Origin: Candidatus Omnitrophota bacterium
GTDB lineage: Bacteria; NPL-UPA2; BS750m-G34
Length of the DNA stretch: 13,135 nucleotides
Assembly: GCA_016783345.1 (NCBI GenBank)
Contig: JADHWT010000028.1
Span: forward strand, 1 to 13,135
Reading direction: 5' to 3'
A model generated the notes under the pieces. It searched no databases. It was given only the letters and a program-made list of their open reading frames with translations, and was not told the DNA's origin. Positions 1 to 7,210 of the stretch are shown here, piece by piece (the stretch's first letter is position 1; every line of letters starts with the position of its first letter). Both the position numbers and the translations under genes were made by a program.

Positions 1-888
1 ATATGCGCGCTGAGCGGAGGGGTTGACTCCTCTGTCCTGGCAGTCTTGCTCCACAAGGCTATTAGAAAAAATCTCATTGCTGTATTCGTAGATAATGGGG
101 TGCTGCGTAAAGGTGAGAGAGCTCTCGTCAAAAAGAGATTTGAAAATATATACAAACTACACCTGCGTGTTGTGAGCGCAGAGAGAGAGTTTTTGAAGGG
201 ACTAAAAGGGGTGACTGACCCGGAAAAAAAAAGAAAGATTATCGGGCATCTATTTATCCGCATATTTGAAAAAGAGGCGCAAAAGATAGGAGGCATAAAA
301 TATCTGGCGCAGGGGACGCTCTATCCGGATGTCATCGAGAGCCGTTCTCCTCATGGCGGGCTATCTGCAACAATCAAGACCCATCATAATGTAGGAGGAC
401 TGCCGACTAAATTAAAATTTAAATTGATAGAACCCCTTAAAGACCTTTTTAAGGATGAGGTAAGGGCATTAGGTAGAGAACTTGGGCTGCCAACGGAGAT
501 GGTCGAGCGCCATCCTTTTCCAGGACCTGGACTTGCTGTCAGGATAATCGGAGAGGTAACAAGGAATAGACTCGATACACTCCGGGAGGCTGACTGGATA
601 TTGATAGATGAGATAAAAAAGGCAAATCTCTATAAAAAACTCTGGCAGTCATTTACAGTGCTGTTGCCGGTTAAGACCGTCGGGGTAATGGGCGATGAGA
701 GGACTTATGAAAATGTATGTGCGATAAGGGCGGTAGCAAGTGAAGATGCAATGACTGCACAGTGGGCGAGGCTGCCGTATGATGTGCTGGAACATATCTC
801 AAGCAGGATTATTAATGAGGTGAAAGGGATAAATCGGGTGGTATATGATATCTCTTCCAAGCCGCCGTCGACAATAGAATGGGAGTAA
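1..888 (+). CDS. guaA: GMP synthase (glutamine-hydrolysing), C-terminal part; 5' end cut by the window
   Basis: GuaA converts XMP to GMP in the cytoplasm using ATP and ammonia from glutamine. The reading frame is open from base 1, so the N-terminal glutamine amidotransferase domain lies outside the window. What remains starts inside the ATP pyrophosphatase domain with the P-loop SGGVDSS (bases 13-33). It continues through QGTLYPDVIES and the FPGPGLAVRIIGEVT segment to the dimerisation domain, and ends in the very conserved YDISSKPPSTIEWE. A TTG at base 46 could be mistaken for a start, but it lies after the P-loop, so it is internal. The gene ends in TAA and hisH starts 6 nt later, so the two are probably cotranscribed. 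No frameshift or missing motif is visible in the part present. Confidence 0.97.
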   Translation: MCALSGGVDSSVLAVLLHKAIRKNLIAVFVDNGVLRKGERALVKKRFENIYKLHLRVVSAEREFLKGLKGVTDPEKKRKIIGHLFIRIFEKEAQKIGGIKYLAQGTLYPDVIESRSPHGGLSATIKTHHNVGGLPTKLKFKLIEPLKDLFKDEVRALGRELGLPTEMVERHPFPGPGLAVRIIGEVTRNRLDTLREADWILIDEIKKANLYKKLWQSFTVLLPVKTVGVMGDERTYENVCAIRAVASEDAMTAQWARLPYDVLEHISSRIINEVKGINRVVYDISSKPPSTIEWE

Positions 889-894
889 TAGCGA

Positions 895-1518
895 ATGATA
901 GCGATTATTGATTATGGAATGGGCAATCTTAGAAGCGTAAGCAAGGCATTGGATACTCTCGGCGCCCAAGTAAAAATTACTAATAAAGCCAAAGATATAA
1001 AAGAGGCAGCTGCTATAATCCTGCCTGGTGTGGGAGCTTTTCATAGAGCAATGGAGAACCTTACCAAATTATATATTTTACCTCCTATCCTTAGGGCTAT
1101 AAAAGAAGGCAAACCATTTTTAGGAATTTGCTTAGGATTGCAATTATTATTTACTGAAAGTGAAGAACATGGAACCCACACGGGATTAAATATTGTGAAG
1201 GGTAAGGTGAAGAGATTCAGTTCTGGTTTGAAGGTACCACACATGGGGTGGAATCAAGTTAATATAAAAAAACCAGTGCCAAGCGCTCAGAAACCAAATT
1301 TATTTAAAAATATTTCAGATAAGTCTTATTTTTATTTTATACACTCTTACTTTGTAGAACCTGAAGACAAAAGTGTTATTCTTGCTTCCACAAAGTATGG
1401 AACAAATTTTACATCTGCCATAAGAATGGGCAATGTCTTTGGTACACAATTTCATCCTGAGAAAAGTGGAAATTTAGGATTAAAAGCATTGAAGAACTTT
1501 TGTCAGTGTATTCGTTGA
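895..1518 (+). CDS. hisH: Imidazole glycerol phosphate synthase, glutaminase subunit HisH
   Basis: HisH hydrolyses glutamine and passes ammonia to HisF, which makes imidazole glycerol phosphate and AICAR in histidine synthesis. The 207-residue protein has the usual length and a complete class I amidotransferase triad: Cys79 in GICLGLQLLF, His187 and Glu189 in QFHPEKSG. The N-terminus (IDYGMGNLRSV) and the PGVGAF oxyanion segment are typical. The ATG lies 6 nt after guaA, with GGAG inside the last guaA codons as a plausible ribosome binding site. By hand count, bases 1081-1500 are about 34% GC against about 45% for guaA 541-840, so this gene differs in composition from its neighbour. No other his genes besides hisF are nearby. 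A HisH paralogue for another pathway (for example sugar amidation) is possible. Confidence 0.93.
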   Translation: MIAIIDYGMGNLRSVSKALDTLGAQVKITNKAKDIKEAAAIILPGVGAFHRAMENLTKLYILPPILRAIKEGKPFLGICLGLQLLFTESEEHGTHTGLNIVKGKVKRFSSGLKVPHMGWNQVNIKKPVPSAQKPNLFKNISDKSYFYFIHSYFVEPEDKSVILASTKYGTNFTSAIRMGNVFGTQFHPEKSGNLGLKALKNFCQCIR

Positions 1519-1556
1519 GAACTGCATTATTATGAAATTACATTAAAATACTTAGT

Positions 1557-2228
1557 ATGTTAACCAAACGCATAATTGTGTGCATGGATGTTAAAAAAGG
1601 CAGAATTGTAAAAGGAGTACATTTTGTTAATTTAAGGGATGCCGGAGATCCAGTAAAAAACGCTTCTATTTACTCTCGTGCAGGGGCAGATGAGATTGTC
1701 TTCCTGGATATTACTGCAAGCATAGAAAAACGCAGGACTATATTTGAGATAGTGAAAAAGACTGCAGAGAAGGTTTTTATACCTTTGACTGTCGGCGGCG
1801 GGATAAGAAAACTGGAAGACATAAGGGAGCTGCTAAAATCCGGTGCAGATAAGGTCTCAATAAATACCGCTGCCATAGAACGGCCTGAGTTGGTGCAGGA
1901 GGCTTCGGAGAGGTTCGGCAGCCAGTGTATAGTAGCAGCTATTGATGCCAGACAAAAAAAATTAGATTCCCCGATCAAGTCGGGGAATGACCAAAAATGG
2001 GAAGTATATAGCTACGGCGGCAGGAAGGCCACAGGCCTTGATGCAGTTAAATGGGCGAAAAAAGTAGAGAAGCTTGGCGCCGGGAATATGAAACATCTCT
2101 ATGACGCCCTGACGAGAGGTAAGGCATCTGCTGTGCTGGTTGCATCAATCTTTCACTACGGCAAATATTCTGTCCCCCAGGTCAAGCGCTATCTAAAAAA
2201 TAAAGGAATAGCGATCAGGTTAGTTTAG
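1557..2228 (+). CDS. hisF: Imidazole glycerol phosphate synthase cyclase subunit HisF, internally deleted and carrying an in-frame palindrome
   Basis: HisF is the (beta/alpha)8-barrel cyclase partner of HisH. This copy has 223 residues against about 253 in the family. Catalytic Asp11 (CMDVKKGRIVKG) and Asp130 (AAIDAR) are present, as are the phosphate-binding GGGIR and the C-terminal SIFHYG. Two changes stand out. Residues about 136-145 are extra and are encoded by a palindrome (1966-1988). After LGAG (residues 173-176) the chain jumps straight to NMKHLYDAL, skipping the roughly 39 residues that normally hold beta6, alpha6 and beta7, including the conserved MDRDGT loop. Both changes keep the frame. 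The loss of two barrel strands should abolish normal activity, so this is either a decaying gene or an assembly collapse between the two GAG motifs. The 38-nt gap after hisH has no clear Shine-Dalgarno. The 3' end overlaps the convergent nuclease gene by 9 nt. Confidence 0.88.
   Translation: MLTKRIIVCMDVKKGRIVKGVHFVNLRDAGDPVKNASIYSRAGADEIVFLDITASIEKRRTIFEIVKKTAEKVFIPLTVGGGIRKLEDIRELLKSGADKVSINTAAIERPELVQEASERFGSQCIVAAIDARQKKLDSPIKSGNDQKWEVYSYGGRKATGLDAVKWAKKVEKLGAGNMKHLYDALTRGKASAVLVASIFHYGKYSVPQVKRYLKNKGIAIRLV
1966..1988. repeat. Palindromic element inside hisF
   Basis: A perfect inverted repeat with 9-bp arms (ATTCCCCGA / TCGGGGAAT) around a 5-nt loop (TCAAG). It sits in the hisF reading frame at the point where the protein is about 10 residues longer than family members (SPIKSGN and flanks). 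Palindromes of this general form, with GGGAAT-type ends, recur as small dispersed repeats in many bacterial genomes. The arrangement recalls the Rickettsia palindromic elements that insert in frame in genes. I see no second copy in this window, so its repeat nature is inferred. Confidence 0.75.
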
Positions 2229-2960
2229 CCTGCGGATAGTAGCTTTTATAGTCTTCAAGCAATAAGGCAGGTTTCCCATAATCTCTTTTTCTAAAAAATG
2301 AATAACTGTCCAGCCATGAGATTTTAGCCATTGGTCCCGTTTCCTATCCCGTTTTTTCATTTTAGGGAGGGCGTGCCATTTTCTATTGTCACACTCTATA
2401 GCTATCTTCCCTTTGCGACAAAGAATAGCAAAATCAAGGCGGTAGCGTAGACGCCCTTTCTCCATAAGGCAGTATTCATGGATGGCCTTAATTCCGCTTC
2501 TCTTAAGATATCTCCGCATCATTTCCTCCAGCGCAATTATGTCAAAGAGCTTACTCACCTCTCTATCCCGTCGGAGTTTCTTTAATTGGGTAAAGCCAAA
2601 GCTTATACGGCGCCTGCTCCTGTTTGCGATTTTGTGGGGGAGTTTTTTTAAAGGAGATAACCTAAACTTATAATAAAATTCTCCTGCCCGGGGGTGGGCT
2701 TTCTCATCAGGGAGCAGGTCCTTTCGTTTTACAAGGGATGTTTTTAAAATTGAGGCATAATAATTAATGCCCCTCCCTCTCTTACCCAGAGCCCGTGTCT
2801 CATATATGGCAAGATAGGCAGGTCTCCTTTTAGGGGCAGTACGAAGTGGGATTCGGTACCAGTGCTTTTTAAGGGCTATATCGAGGTCTTTTTTTCGTCT
2901 GACGACCCCTACAAGTACGAGATTGTTGTTAACGGTAGATGCCTCTCTTGGATGTCTCAA
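2220..2960 (-). CDS. Putative PD-(D/E)XK endonuclease (DUF559-like C-terminus) with an unrecognised N-terminal domain
   Basis: The protein has 246 residues and is strongly basic. The C-terminal part (about 140-246) has a Vsr/DUF559-type nuclease pattern: Asp176 in YRLDFAIL, Glu189 and Asp191 in IECDNRKWH, then RDQWLKSHGWTVIHF, the usual helix plus GW strand of this fold. The N-terminal part (about 13-135) contains WYRIP, YLAIYE, INYYASIL, LLPDEKAHPRA and RRRISFGFT. I do not recognise it with certainty. Its mix of short strands and aromatic residues suggests a PUA-like (EVE/ASCH-type) domain, which would make this a candidate modified-base-dependent nuclease. The only start I find that keeps the N-terminus is TTG at 2960. 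It overlaps lpxA by 32 nt and lacks a Shine-Dalgarno, so translation may depend on coupling. The gene is last in the - strand run and converges on hisF with a 9-nt overlap. Confidence 0.75.
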   Translation of the reverse strand: MRHPREASTVNNNLVLVGVVRRKKDLDIALKKHWYRIPLRTAPKRRPAYLAIYETRALGKRGRGINYYASILKTSLVKRKDLLPDEKAHPRAGEFYYKFRLSPLKKLPHKIANRSRRRISFGFTQLKKLRRDREVSKLFDIIALEEMMRRYLKRSGIKAIHEYCLMEKGRLRYRLDFAILCRKGKIAIECDNRKWHALPKMKKRDRKRDQWLKSHGWTVIHFLEKEIMGNLPYCLKTIKATIRRLN

Positions 2961-3708
2961 TAAAGGTGGTGAGGTGTTTGATTTCGGGAATGGCGGGAAG
3001 TTCTTTTTTTATGCGAAGAAGGGCTTGAGAGACATTGAGGTGCGAGAGAAAAATTATTTTATAGGCCTGCTTAAGGGCATTTTTTACATCTTCAGGAAAA
3101 TTGTTCCTGGTGAGGCCAACAGTATTTAAGCCGCTTATACGAAGGTCAAAACCGGGTCCGATAGCGCGGATATAGGGGACGATATCTTTCCCTAAAGAAG
3201 ATCCCCCTCCGATCATTGCGTATGCCCCGACCCTTACTTCCTGATGTATGATAGTGAGGGCGCTGATAATGGCATGATGCTCAATAGTAACATGGCCGGC
3301 TAAATTGACCCCATTCATAAGTATTGCATGGTCACCGATATGGCAGTCATGGGCGACATGGCTGTAGGCCATAAGAAAACAATTTTTACCGATAACTGTC
3401 TCTCCTCCCCCTCCCTTTGTCCCCGTGTTAAGCATGGCATATTCACGGATAATGGAATTTTCATTGATAATGAGTTTTGTATCTTCCTCTTTAAATTTTA
3501 AATCCTGAGGAGGGGTGCCAAGGATTGCGCCGGGAAAAATCTTGCAGTTTTTACGAATGGTAGTATGGCCATCTAACACTACGTGAGAATAGATGCGTAC
3601 CCCTGATTCTATCGTGACATTGGGCCCGATGATGCTGTAAGGACCGATAGTTACATCATCGGCGATCCGGGCGTCAGGGTGAACCTTGGAAGAGGAGTCG
3701 ACTTGCAC
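2929..3708 (-). CDS. lpxA: UDP-N-acetylglucosamine O-acyltransferase (lipid A, first step)
   Basis: LpxA transfers a hydroxyacyl chain from ACP to UDP-GlcNAc in the cytoplasm, the first step of lipid A synthesis, and so implies an outer membrane. The 259 residues match the family length. The N-terminal two thirds show left-handed beta-helix hexapeptide repeats (IADDVTIGPYSIIGPNVTIE and onward). GTPPQDLKF, HVAHDC with His117 and His120 (His120 in the place of the catalytic His125 of E. coli), NLAGHV and the ending SKRGIYR are conserved. Differences from E. coli are LNTGT for IHRGT, HQE for HQF, and IGPGFDLRISGLN where the acyl-contact segment QGNHATPFGVN lies, so substrate preference may differ. 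The start is GTG, sharing its G with the TAG stop of ahcY (TAGTG), preceded by GGGAG 11 nt upstream, which indicates coupled translation. Confidence 0.92.
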   Translation of the reverse strand: MQVDSSSKVHPDARIADDVTIGPYSIIGPNVTIESGVRIYSHVVLDGHTTIRKNCKIFPGAILGTPPQDLKFKEEDTKLIINENSIIREYAMLNTGTKGGGGETVIGKNCFLMAYSHVAHDCHIGDHAILMNGVNLAGHVTIEHHAIISALTIIHQEVRVGAYAMIGGGSSLGKDIVPYIRAIGPGFDLRISGLNTVGLTRNNFPEDVKNALKQAYKIIFLSHLNVSQALLRIKKELPAIPEIKHLTTFIETSKRGIYR

Positions 3709-4964
3709 TAAGTGCCCATCTCCCAGCTGGCAAGATATCTTTTCTGTTCCGGAGTAAGTTTATCTATCTCTATGCCCATGGTTTTTAGTTTTAATACGGC
3801 TATCGCTCTATCTATCTCTACGGGCACTGAATAGACACGTCTTTCAAGTTTCCCGCTATTTTGCACGAGGAATCTGGCTGAAAGGGCCTGGTTTGCAAAA
3901 CTCATATCCATGACACGCGCAGGATGCCCCTCGGCAGCAGCCAGATTTATAAGCCTGCCTTCGCCGAGGAGATATATCTTTTTCCCATTTTTTAGACGGA
4001 ATTCTTCCACATGCTCTCGTATAAGGCGGCGGGAGACAGCGAGTTTCCGAAGATCCGGAATATCAATCTCGACATTAAAGTGCCCGGAATTGGAAATAAT
4101 AGCGCCATCTTTAAAACTCACGAAATGTTCGCGTCTCAGGACACTTATATCGCCTGTAGTTGTGACAAATATCTCTCCCTGCCTTGCTGCCTTTTTCATA
4201 GGCATAACCTCAAACCCGTCCATAACTGCCTCAAGCGCCCGCCATGGATCTACTTCGCAGATTATTACCTTAGCCCCCATGCCCTTTGCGCGCATGGCAA
4301 CACCTCTGCCGCACCACCCGTACCCGCAAACGACAAAATACGAACCAGCAATGAGAATATTGGTGGCGCGAAGGATACCGTCTATAGTGCTCTGGCCTGT
4401 GCCGTAGCGATTATCAAAAAGAAACTTTGTCTGGGCATCATTGACGGCAATCAAAGGAAAAAGAAGGACGCCTTTTTTCTCCATGCTTCTCAGCCTGATC
4501 ACTCCGGTAGTAGTCTCTTCAGTGCCGCCCAGGACATTATGCGCATCAGCTTTCTTGCGGGTGTGAAGTATCGAGACAAGGTCTGCGCCATCATCCATGG
4601 TAATAACCGGTCTATGAGCTAAGGCCTGTTCTATGTGGCGGTAATATGTGCGGTGATCCTCCCCGCAGATTGCATAAACAGGAATAGAATTATGGACAAC
4701 CAGAGAAGAAGCTACATCATCCTGAGTGCTTAATGGATTAGATGCGCATAGAGCTACTTTTGCTCCGCCGCTCTTTAGCGTAATCATAAGATTTGCTGTC
4801 TCAGTAGTGACGTGGAGACAGGCAGAAATCGTCATTCCACGAAGAGGTTTTTGTTTTTCAAAACGACTGCGGATGGATCTTAAAACAGGCATATTTCTTT
4901 CTGCCCATTCGATCCTTTTTTTGCCTTGAGCAGCGAGTTTCCTGTTTTTTATATCGAATTTCAT
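3708..4964 (-). CDS. ahcY: Adenosylhomocysteinase (S-adenosylhomocysteine hydrolase)
   Basis: AhcY splits S-adenosylhomocysteine into adenosine and homocysteine with a bound NAD, relieving product inhibition of methyltransferases. The 418-residue protein is the shorter form seen in Thermotoga and archaea, without the insertion found in many proteobacterial enzymes. Visible motifs are CLHVTTETA (His51), DDGAD (124-128), GGTEETTTG, NDAQTKFLFDNRYGTGQS (Asn175, Asp176, Lys180, Asp184) and the NAD-binding GYGWCGRGVA (214-223). The lysine-tyrosine-rich C-terminal tail of the long forms is absent. The ATG overlaps the metK stop by 4 nt (ATGA), so it is cotranslated with the gene that makes the methyl donor whose by-product it recycles. 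Confidence 0.97.
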   Translation of the reverse strand: MKFDIKNRKLAAQGKKRIEWAERNMPVLRSIRSRFEKQKPLRGMTISACLHVTTETANLMITLKSGGAKVALCASNPLSTQDDVASSLVVHNSIPVYAICGEDHRTYYRHIEQALAHRPVITMDDGADLVSILHTRKKADAHNVLGGTEETTTGVIRLRSMEKKGVLLFPLIAVNDAQTKFLFDNRYGTGQSTIDGILRATNILIAGSYFVVCGYGWCGRGVAMRAKGMGAKVIICEVDPWRALEAVMDGFEVMPMKKAARQGEIFVTTTGDISVLRREHFVSFKDGAIISNSGHFNVEIDIPDLRKLAVSRRLIREHVEEFRLKNGKKIYLLGEGRLINLAAAEGHPARVMDMSFANQALSARFLVQNSGKLERRVYSVPVEIDRAIAVLKLKTMGIEIDKLTPEQKRYLASWEMGT

Positions 4965-6109
4965 AGTCTGGCCACCTTTCTTAATCTATCTGCCATATCC
5001 ACTCTCTCCCACGTAAATTCCGGCTCGGTGCGGCCGAAATGACCATAACAGGCTGTCTGCCTGTAGATAGGCCGCCTGAGGTTCAGGTGCTTAATGATAG
5101 CTCGAGGGGTAAGATCAAAATTATCCAGGACTATTTTTGTCAGGACGTCATGCTGAACCTTACCGGTGTGTTTTGTATCTACCATAACCGAGACCGGCTC
5201 TGCTACTCCGATAGCATAGGATAGCTGAACCTCACACTCAAGAGCTATGCCGCTAGCCACAATATTTTTTGCAATATACCGGGCCATGTAGGAGGCGCTG
5301 CGGTCAACCTTTGTCGGGTCCTTACCGGAAAAACATCCGCCGCCATGACTACCCAGGCCTCCGTAAGTATCCACGATAATCTTTCGGCCTGTCACACCTG
5401 TATCACCCTGCGGACCGCCTACGACAAATCTGCCTGTTGGATTGATGTGATATTTTGTATCTTTATCTAAATACTGTTCGGGTATAATCGGTTTTATGAC
5501 CTCCTCGATAATGTCTTCACGGAGAGTCTCCATAGCAATCTCAGAATCATGCTGGGAGGAGATAACTACGGCATCAACACGGGCAGGAACCTTATTGACA
5601 TATTCAACAGTGACCTGGCTCTTTCCATCAGGCCTTAGATAGGCAAGGGTCTTTCTCTTCCTTACATCTGAAAGACGCCTGACAAGCTTATGGGCAAGCA
5701 TAATAGGCAGAGGCATAAGCTCGGGAGTTTCTTTAGTGGCAAAACCAAACATTATACCCTGATCTCCAGCACCTTCTTTATCTACTCCAAGGGCTATATC
5801 AGCGGATTGTTCATCAATAGAAGTAAGGACAGCGCAGGTGTTATAATCAAACCCATAATCAGAATTATTATATCCCACATCCTTTATAACGCTGCGCGCT
5901 ACCTTCGGGATGTCTACATAGCAAGAGGTAGTAACCTGGCCCGCTATCATTATAAGACCTGTTGCAACCAGTGTCTCGCAGGCCACCCGCCCCATTGGGT
6001 CATTCTTATAAACAGTATCAAGGATGGCATCCGAAACCTGATCGCAGATCTTATCAGGATGACCCTCAGTAACTGACTCAGACGTAAACAGATAATCATT
6101 CTTACTCAT
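4961..6109 (-). CDS. metK: S-adenosylmethionine synthetase
   Basis: MetK makes S-adenosylmethionine from methionine and ATP in the cytoplasm. The 382 residues are the expected length. The three family signatures are intact: SESVTEGHPDKICDQVSDAI at the N-terminus, GAGDQGIMFGFA in the middle, and GGLGSHGGGCFSGKDPTKVD near residue 250. The C-terminus ends normally in a FTWERVD-type segment. The ATG start is fixed by a strong GGGAGGT (6115-6121) 5 nt upstream. There is no room for a SAM riboswitch: only 28 nt separate it from the isomerase gene upstream. It is followed by ahcY with a 4-nt overlap. Confidence 0.98.
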   Translation of the reverse strand: MSKNDYLFTSESVTEGHPDKICDQVSDAILDTVYKNDPMGRVACETLVATGLIMIAGQVTTSCYVDIPKVARSVIKDVGYNNSDYGFDYNTCAVLTSIDEQSADIALGVDKEGAGDQGIMFGFATKETPELMPLPIMLAHKLVRRLSDVRKRKTLAYLRPDGKSQVTVEYVNKVPARVDAVVISSQHDSEIAMETLREDIIEEVIKPIIPEQYLDKDTKYHINPTGRFVVGGPQGDTGVTGRKIIVDTYGGLGSHGGGCFSGKDPTKVDRSASYMARYIAKNIVASGIALECEVQLSYAIGVAEPVSVMVDTKHTGKVQHDVLTKIVLDNFDLTPRAIIKHLNLRRPIYRQTACYGHFGRTEPEFTWERVDMADRLRKVARL

Positions 6110-6114
6110 TTTTT

Positions 6115-6121
6115 ACCTCCC
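6115..6121 (-). promoter_or_regulatory. Ribosome binding site of metK
   Basis: GGGAGGT on the - strand, 5 nt before the metK ATG. It is among the strongest Shine-Dalgarno sequences in the run and fits a gene needing high, independent initiation after a 28-nt gap. Confidence 0.85.
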
Positions 6122-6137
6122 TGCCCCTTACGGGCCT

Positions 6138-7196
6138 TTATGATTTAGCCAATCTCTCTTTTAAAATATTTATTCCTTTAATAGCTGTAGGGTCAACACC
6201 GCGAGCTATAGCCATATAGAAACTTAAAAAATCTCCCAATAAAATTAAAGAAAACATTCGCGTAAGGAGAGAACGCCCTTCACTACATATCTCATAAACG
6301 GCAGAAAACTTTTTACCTATGACATCAAGGGTAATCTTGATTCTTTTCTCCATACGTTTAGAATCTCCTTTATCCTTTAAGACAAAGAGAACGAATTTTT
6401 TGGTTATATCTCGAGGACCTTCCCAACCCATAATCTCATTGTGGTCCAGCTCAGGAAATGTATTGCTAAATGCCGTGACTTTACTATTTTCATTAAATTG
6501 TGTCTTCCAGCGAAAGGCACAAACACCCGCTGCTTCACCACTTCCATAGATGATAGGAATATAACCAAAACCCTTCCTGGTGAGTGTATGGGCTAGATTA
6601 TTGCGCCTCTCTGGCGCGTACGATTTCACCTTTCTTTCTATATATGCGATGGTCTCCTCTATCTCCCCGTTAATATTTCTGACCATCCCCAGACTTATGA
6701 GCGCCTGGAGAAGCGGAAAAAATAGATATCCTATGGCACTGCGGGGAGGCTGGCCTCCGGGGGGGCTATATAGAGGAAGGCTATAGCGGTGGCAGAGTTT
6801 TGCAACCTTTCCATTAGAACTCACTCCAATAATCTTAGCACCTTGCGCCCGCGCTTTTTCAAAGGCGCTGAGAGTCTCTTCTGTATTACCGGAATAACTA
6901 TTAACGAAAAAAAGTGTAGAGCTGTCAACAAAATGAGGAATAGTATAACCACGGTTGACCAGAATAGGGACTCTGATTCTTTTAGATAAAAAGCTGCGCA
7001 ATATATCTCCAGTCACTGCGGAGCCTCCCATCCCGCTAATGACAATCTTATTTATCCTGGCAAAATTTTTAGGTAATTTTACAGCGCGGCTTAATTCAAG
7101 GGCATTTCGGCATTGGGCGGGCAACCCGAGGAGAAGTCCAAGCATGTTATCCCGGTCAAACTTTTTTATTGTTTCAGTTTTTGTAAAATCGTTCAA
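6138..7196 (-). CDS. Bifunctional phosphoglucose/phosphomannose isomerase (SIS-domain type)
   Basis: Enzymes of this family interconvert glucose-6-phosphate and fructose-6-phosphate, and also mannose-6-phosphate and fructose-6-phosphate, linking glycolysis to nucleotide-sugar synthesis. The 352-residue protein has the compact archaeal/bacterial layout with two SIS lobes. Visible are SGMGGSA (54-60), SYSGNTEET (100-108) for sugar-phosphate binding, PPGGQPPRSAIGY (145-157), FNENSK (234-239) and ELDHNEIMG (249-257), the last two holding the probable catalytic Glu and His. The start is TTG, supported by GGAGGT (7201-7206) 4 nt upstream. It follows ptsI by 14 nt, placing hexose-phosphate handling directly behind the PTS phosphorelay. 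Single-function PGI is an alternative, but the PPGGQPPR segment favours the dual family. Confidence 0.92.
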   Translation of the reverse strand: MNDFTKTETIKKFDRDNMLGLLLGLPAQCRNALELSRAVKLPKNFARINKIVISGMGGSAVTGDILRSFLSKRIRVPILVNRGYTIPHFVDSSTLFFVNSYSGNTEETLSAFEKARAQGAKIIGVSSNGKVAKLCHRYSLPLYSPPGGQPPRSAIGYLFFPLLQALISLGMVRNINGEIEETIAYIERKVKSYAPERRNNLAHTLTRKGFGYIPIIYGSGEAAGVCAFRWKTQFNENSKVTAFSNTFPELDHNEIMGWEGPRDITKKFVLFVLKDKGDSKRMEKRIKITLDVIGKKFSAVYEICSEGRSLLTRMFSLILLGDFLSFYMAIARGVDPTAIKGINILKERLAKS

Positions 7197-7200
7197 CTAC

Positions 7201-7206
7201 ACCTCC
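7201..7206 (-). promoter_or_regulatory. Ribosome binding site deciding a TTG start (isomerase)
   Basis: GGAGGT on the - strand, 4 nt before TTG at 7196. It supports this TTG as the true start, since the next in-frame ATG is Met18, after conserved N-terminal sequence. Confidence 0.8.
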
Positions 7207-7210
7207 ATCC

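Noticed and set aside
1515..1556. Possible + strand promoter before hisF (TTGAGA and AT-rich -10-like strings)
   Set aside because: No -10 sequence at a good match lies 16-18 nt downstream; the region is simply AT-rich.
4011..4622. 203-residue open frame on the + strand across ahcY
   Set aside because: It lies antisense to a fully conserved ahcY, has no recognisable motif and its length is explained by codon bias on the opposite strand. The same applies to + frames at 3910-4407, 5690-6076, 7113-7469 and 9963-10286.
6110..6137. Possible SAM riboswitch before metK
   Set aside because: Only 28 nt separate metK from the upstream gene, with a plain Shine-Dalgarno, too short for any SAM riboswitch aptamer.
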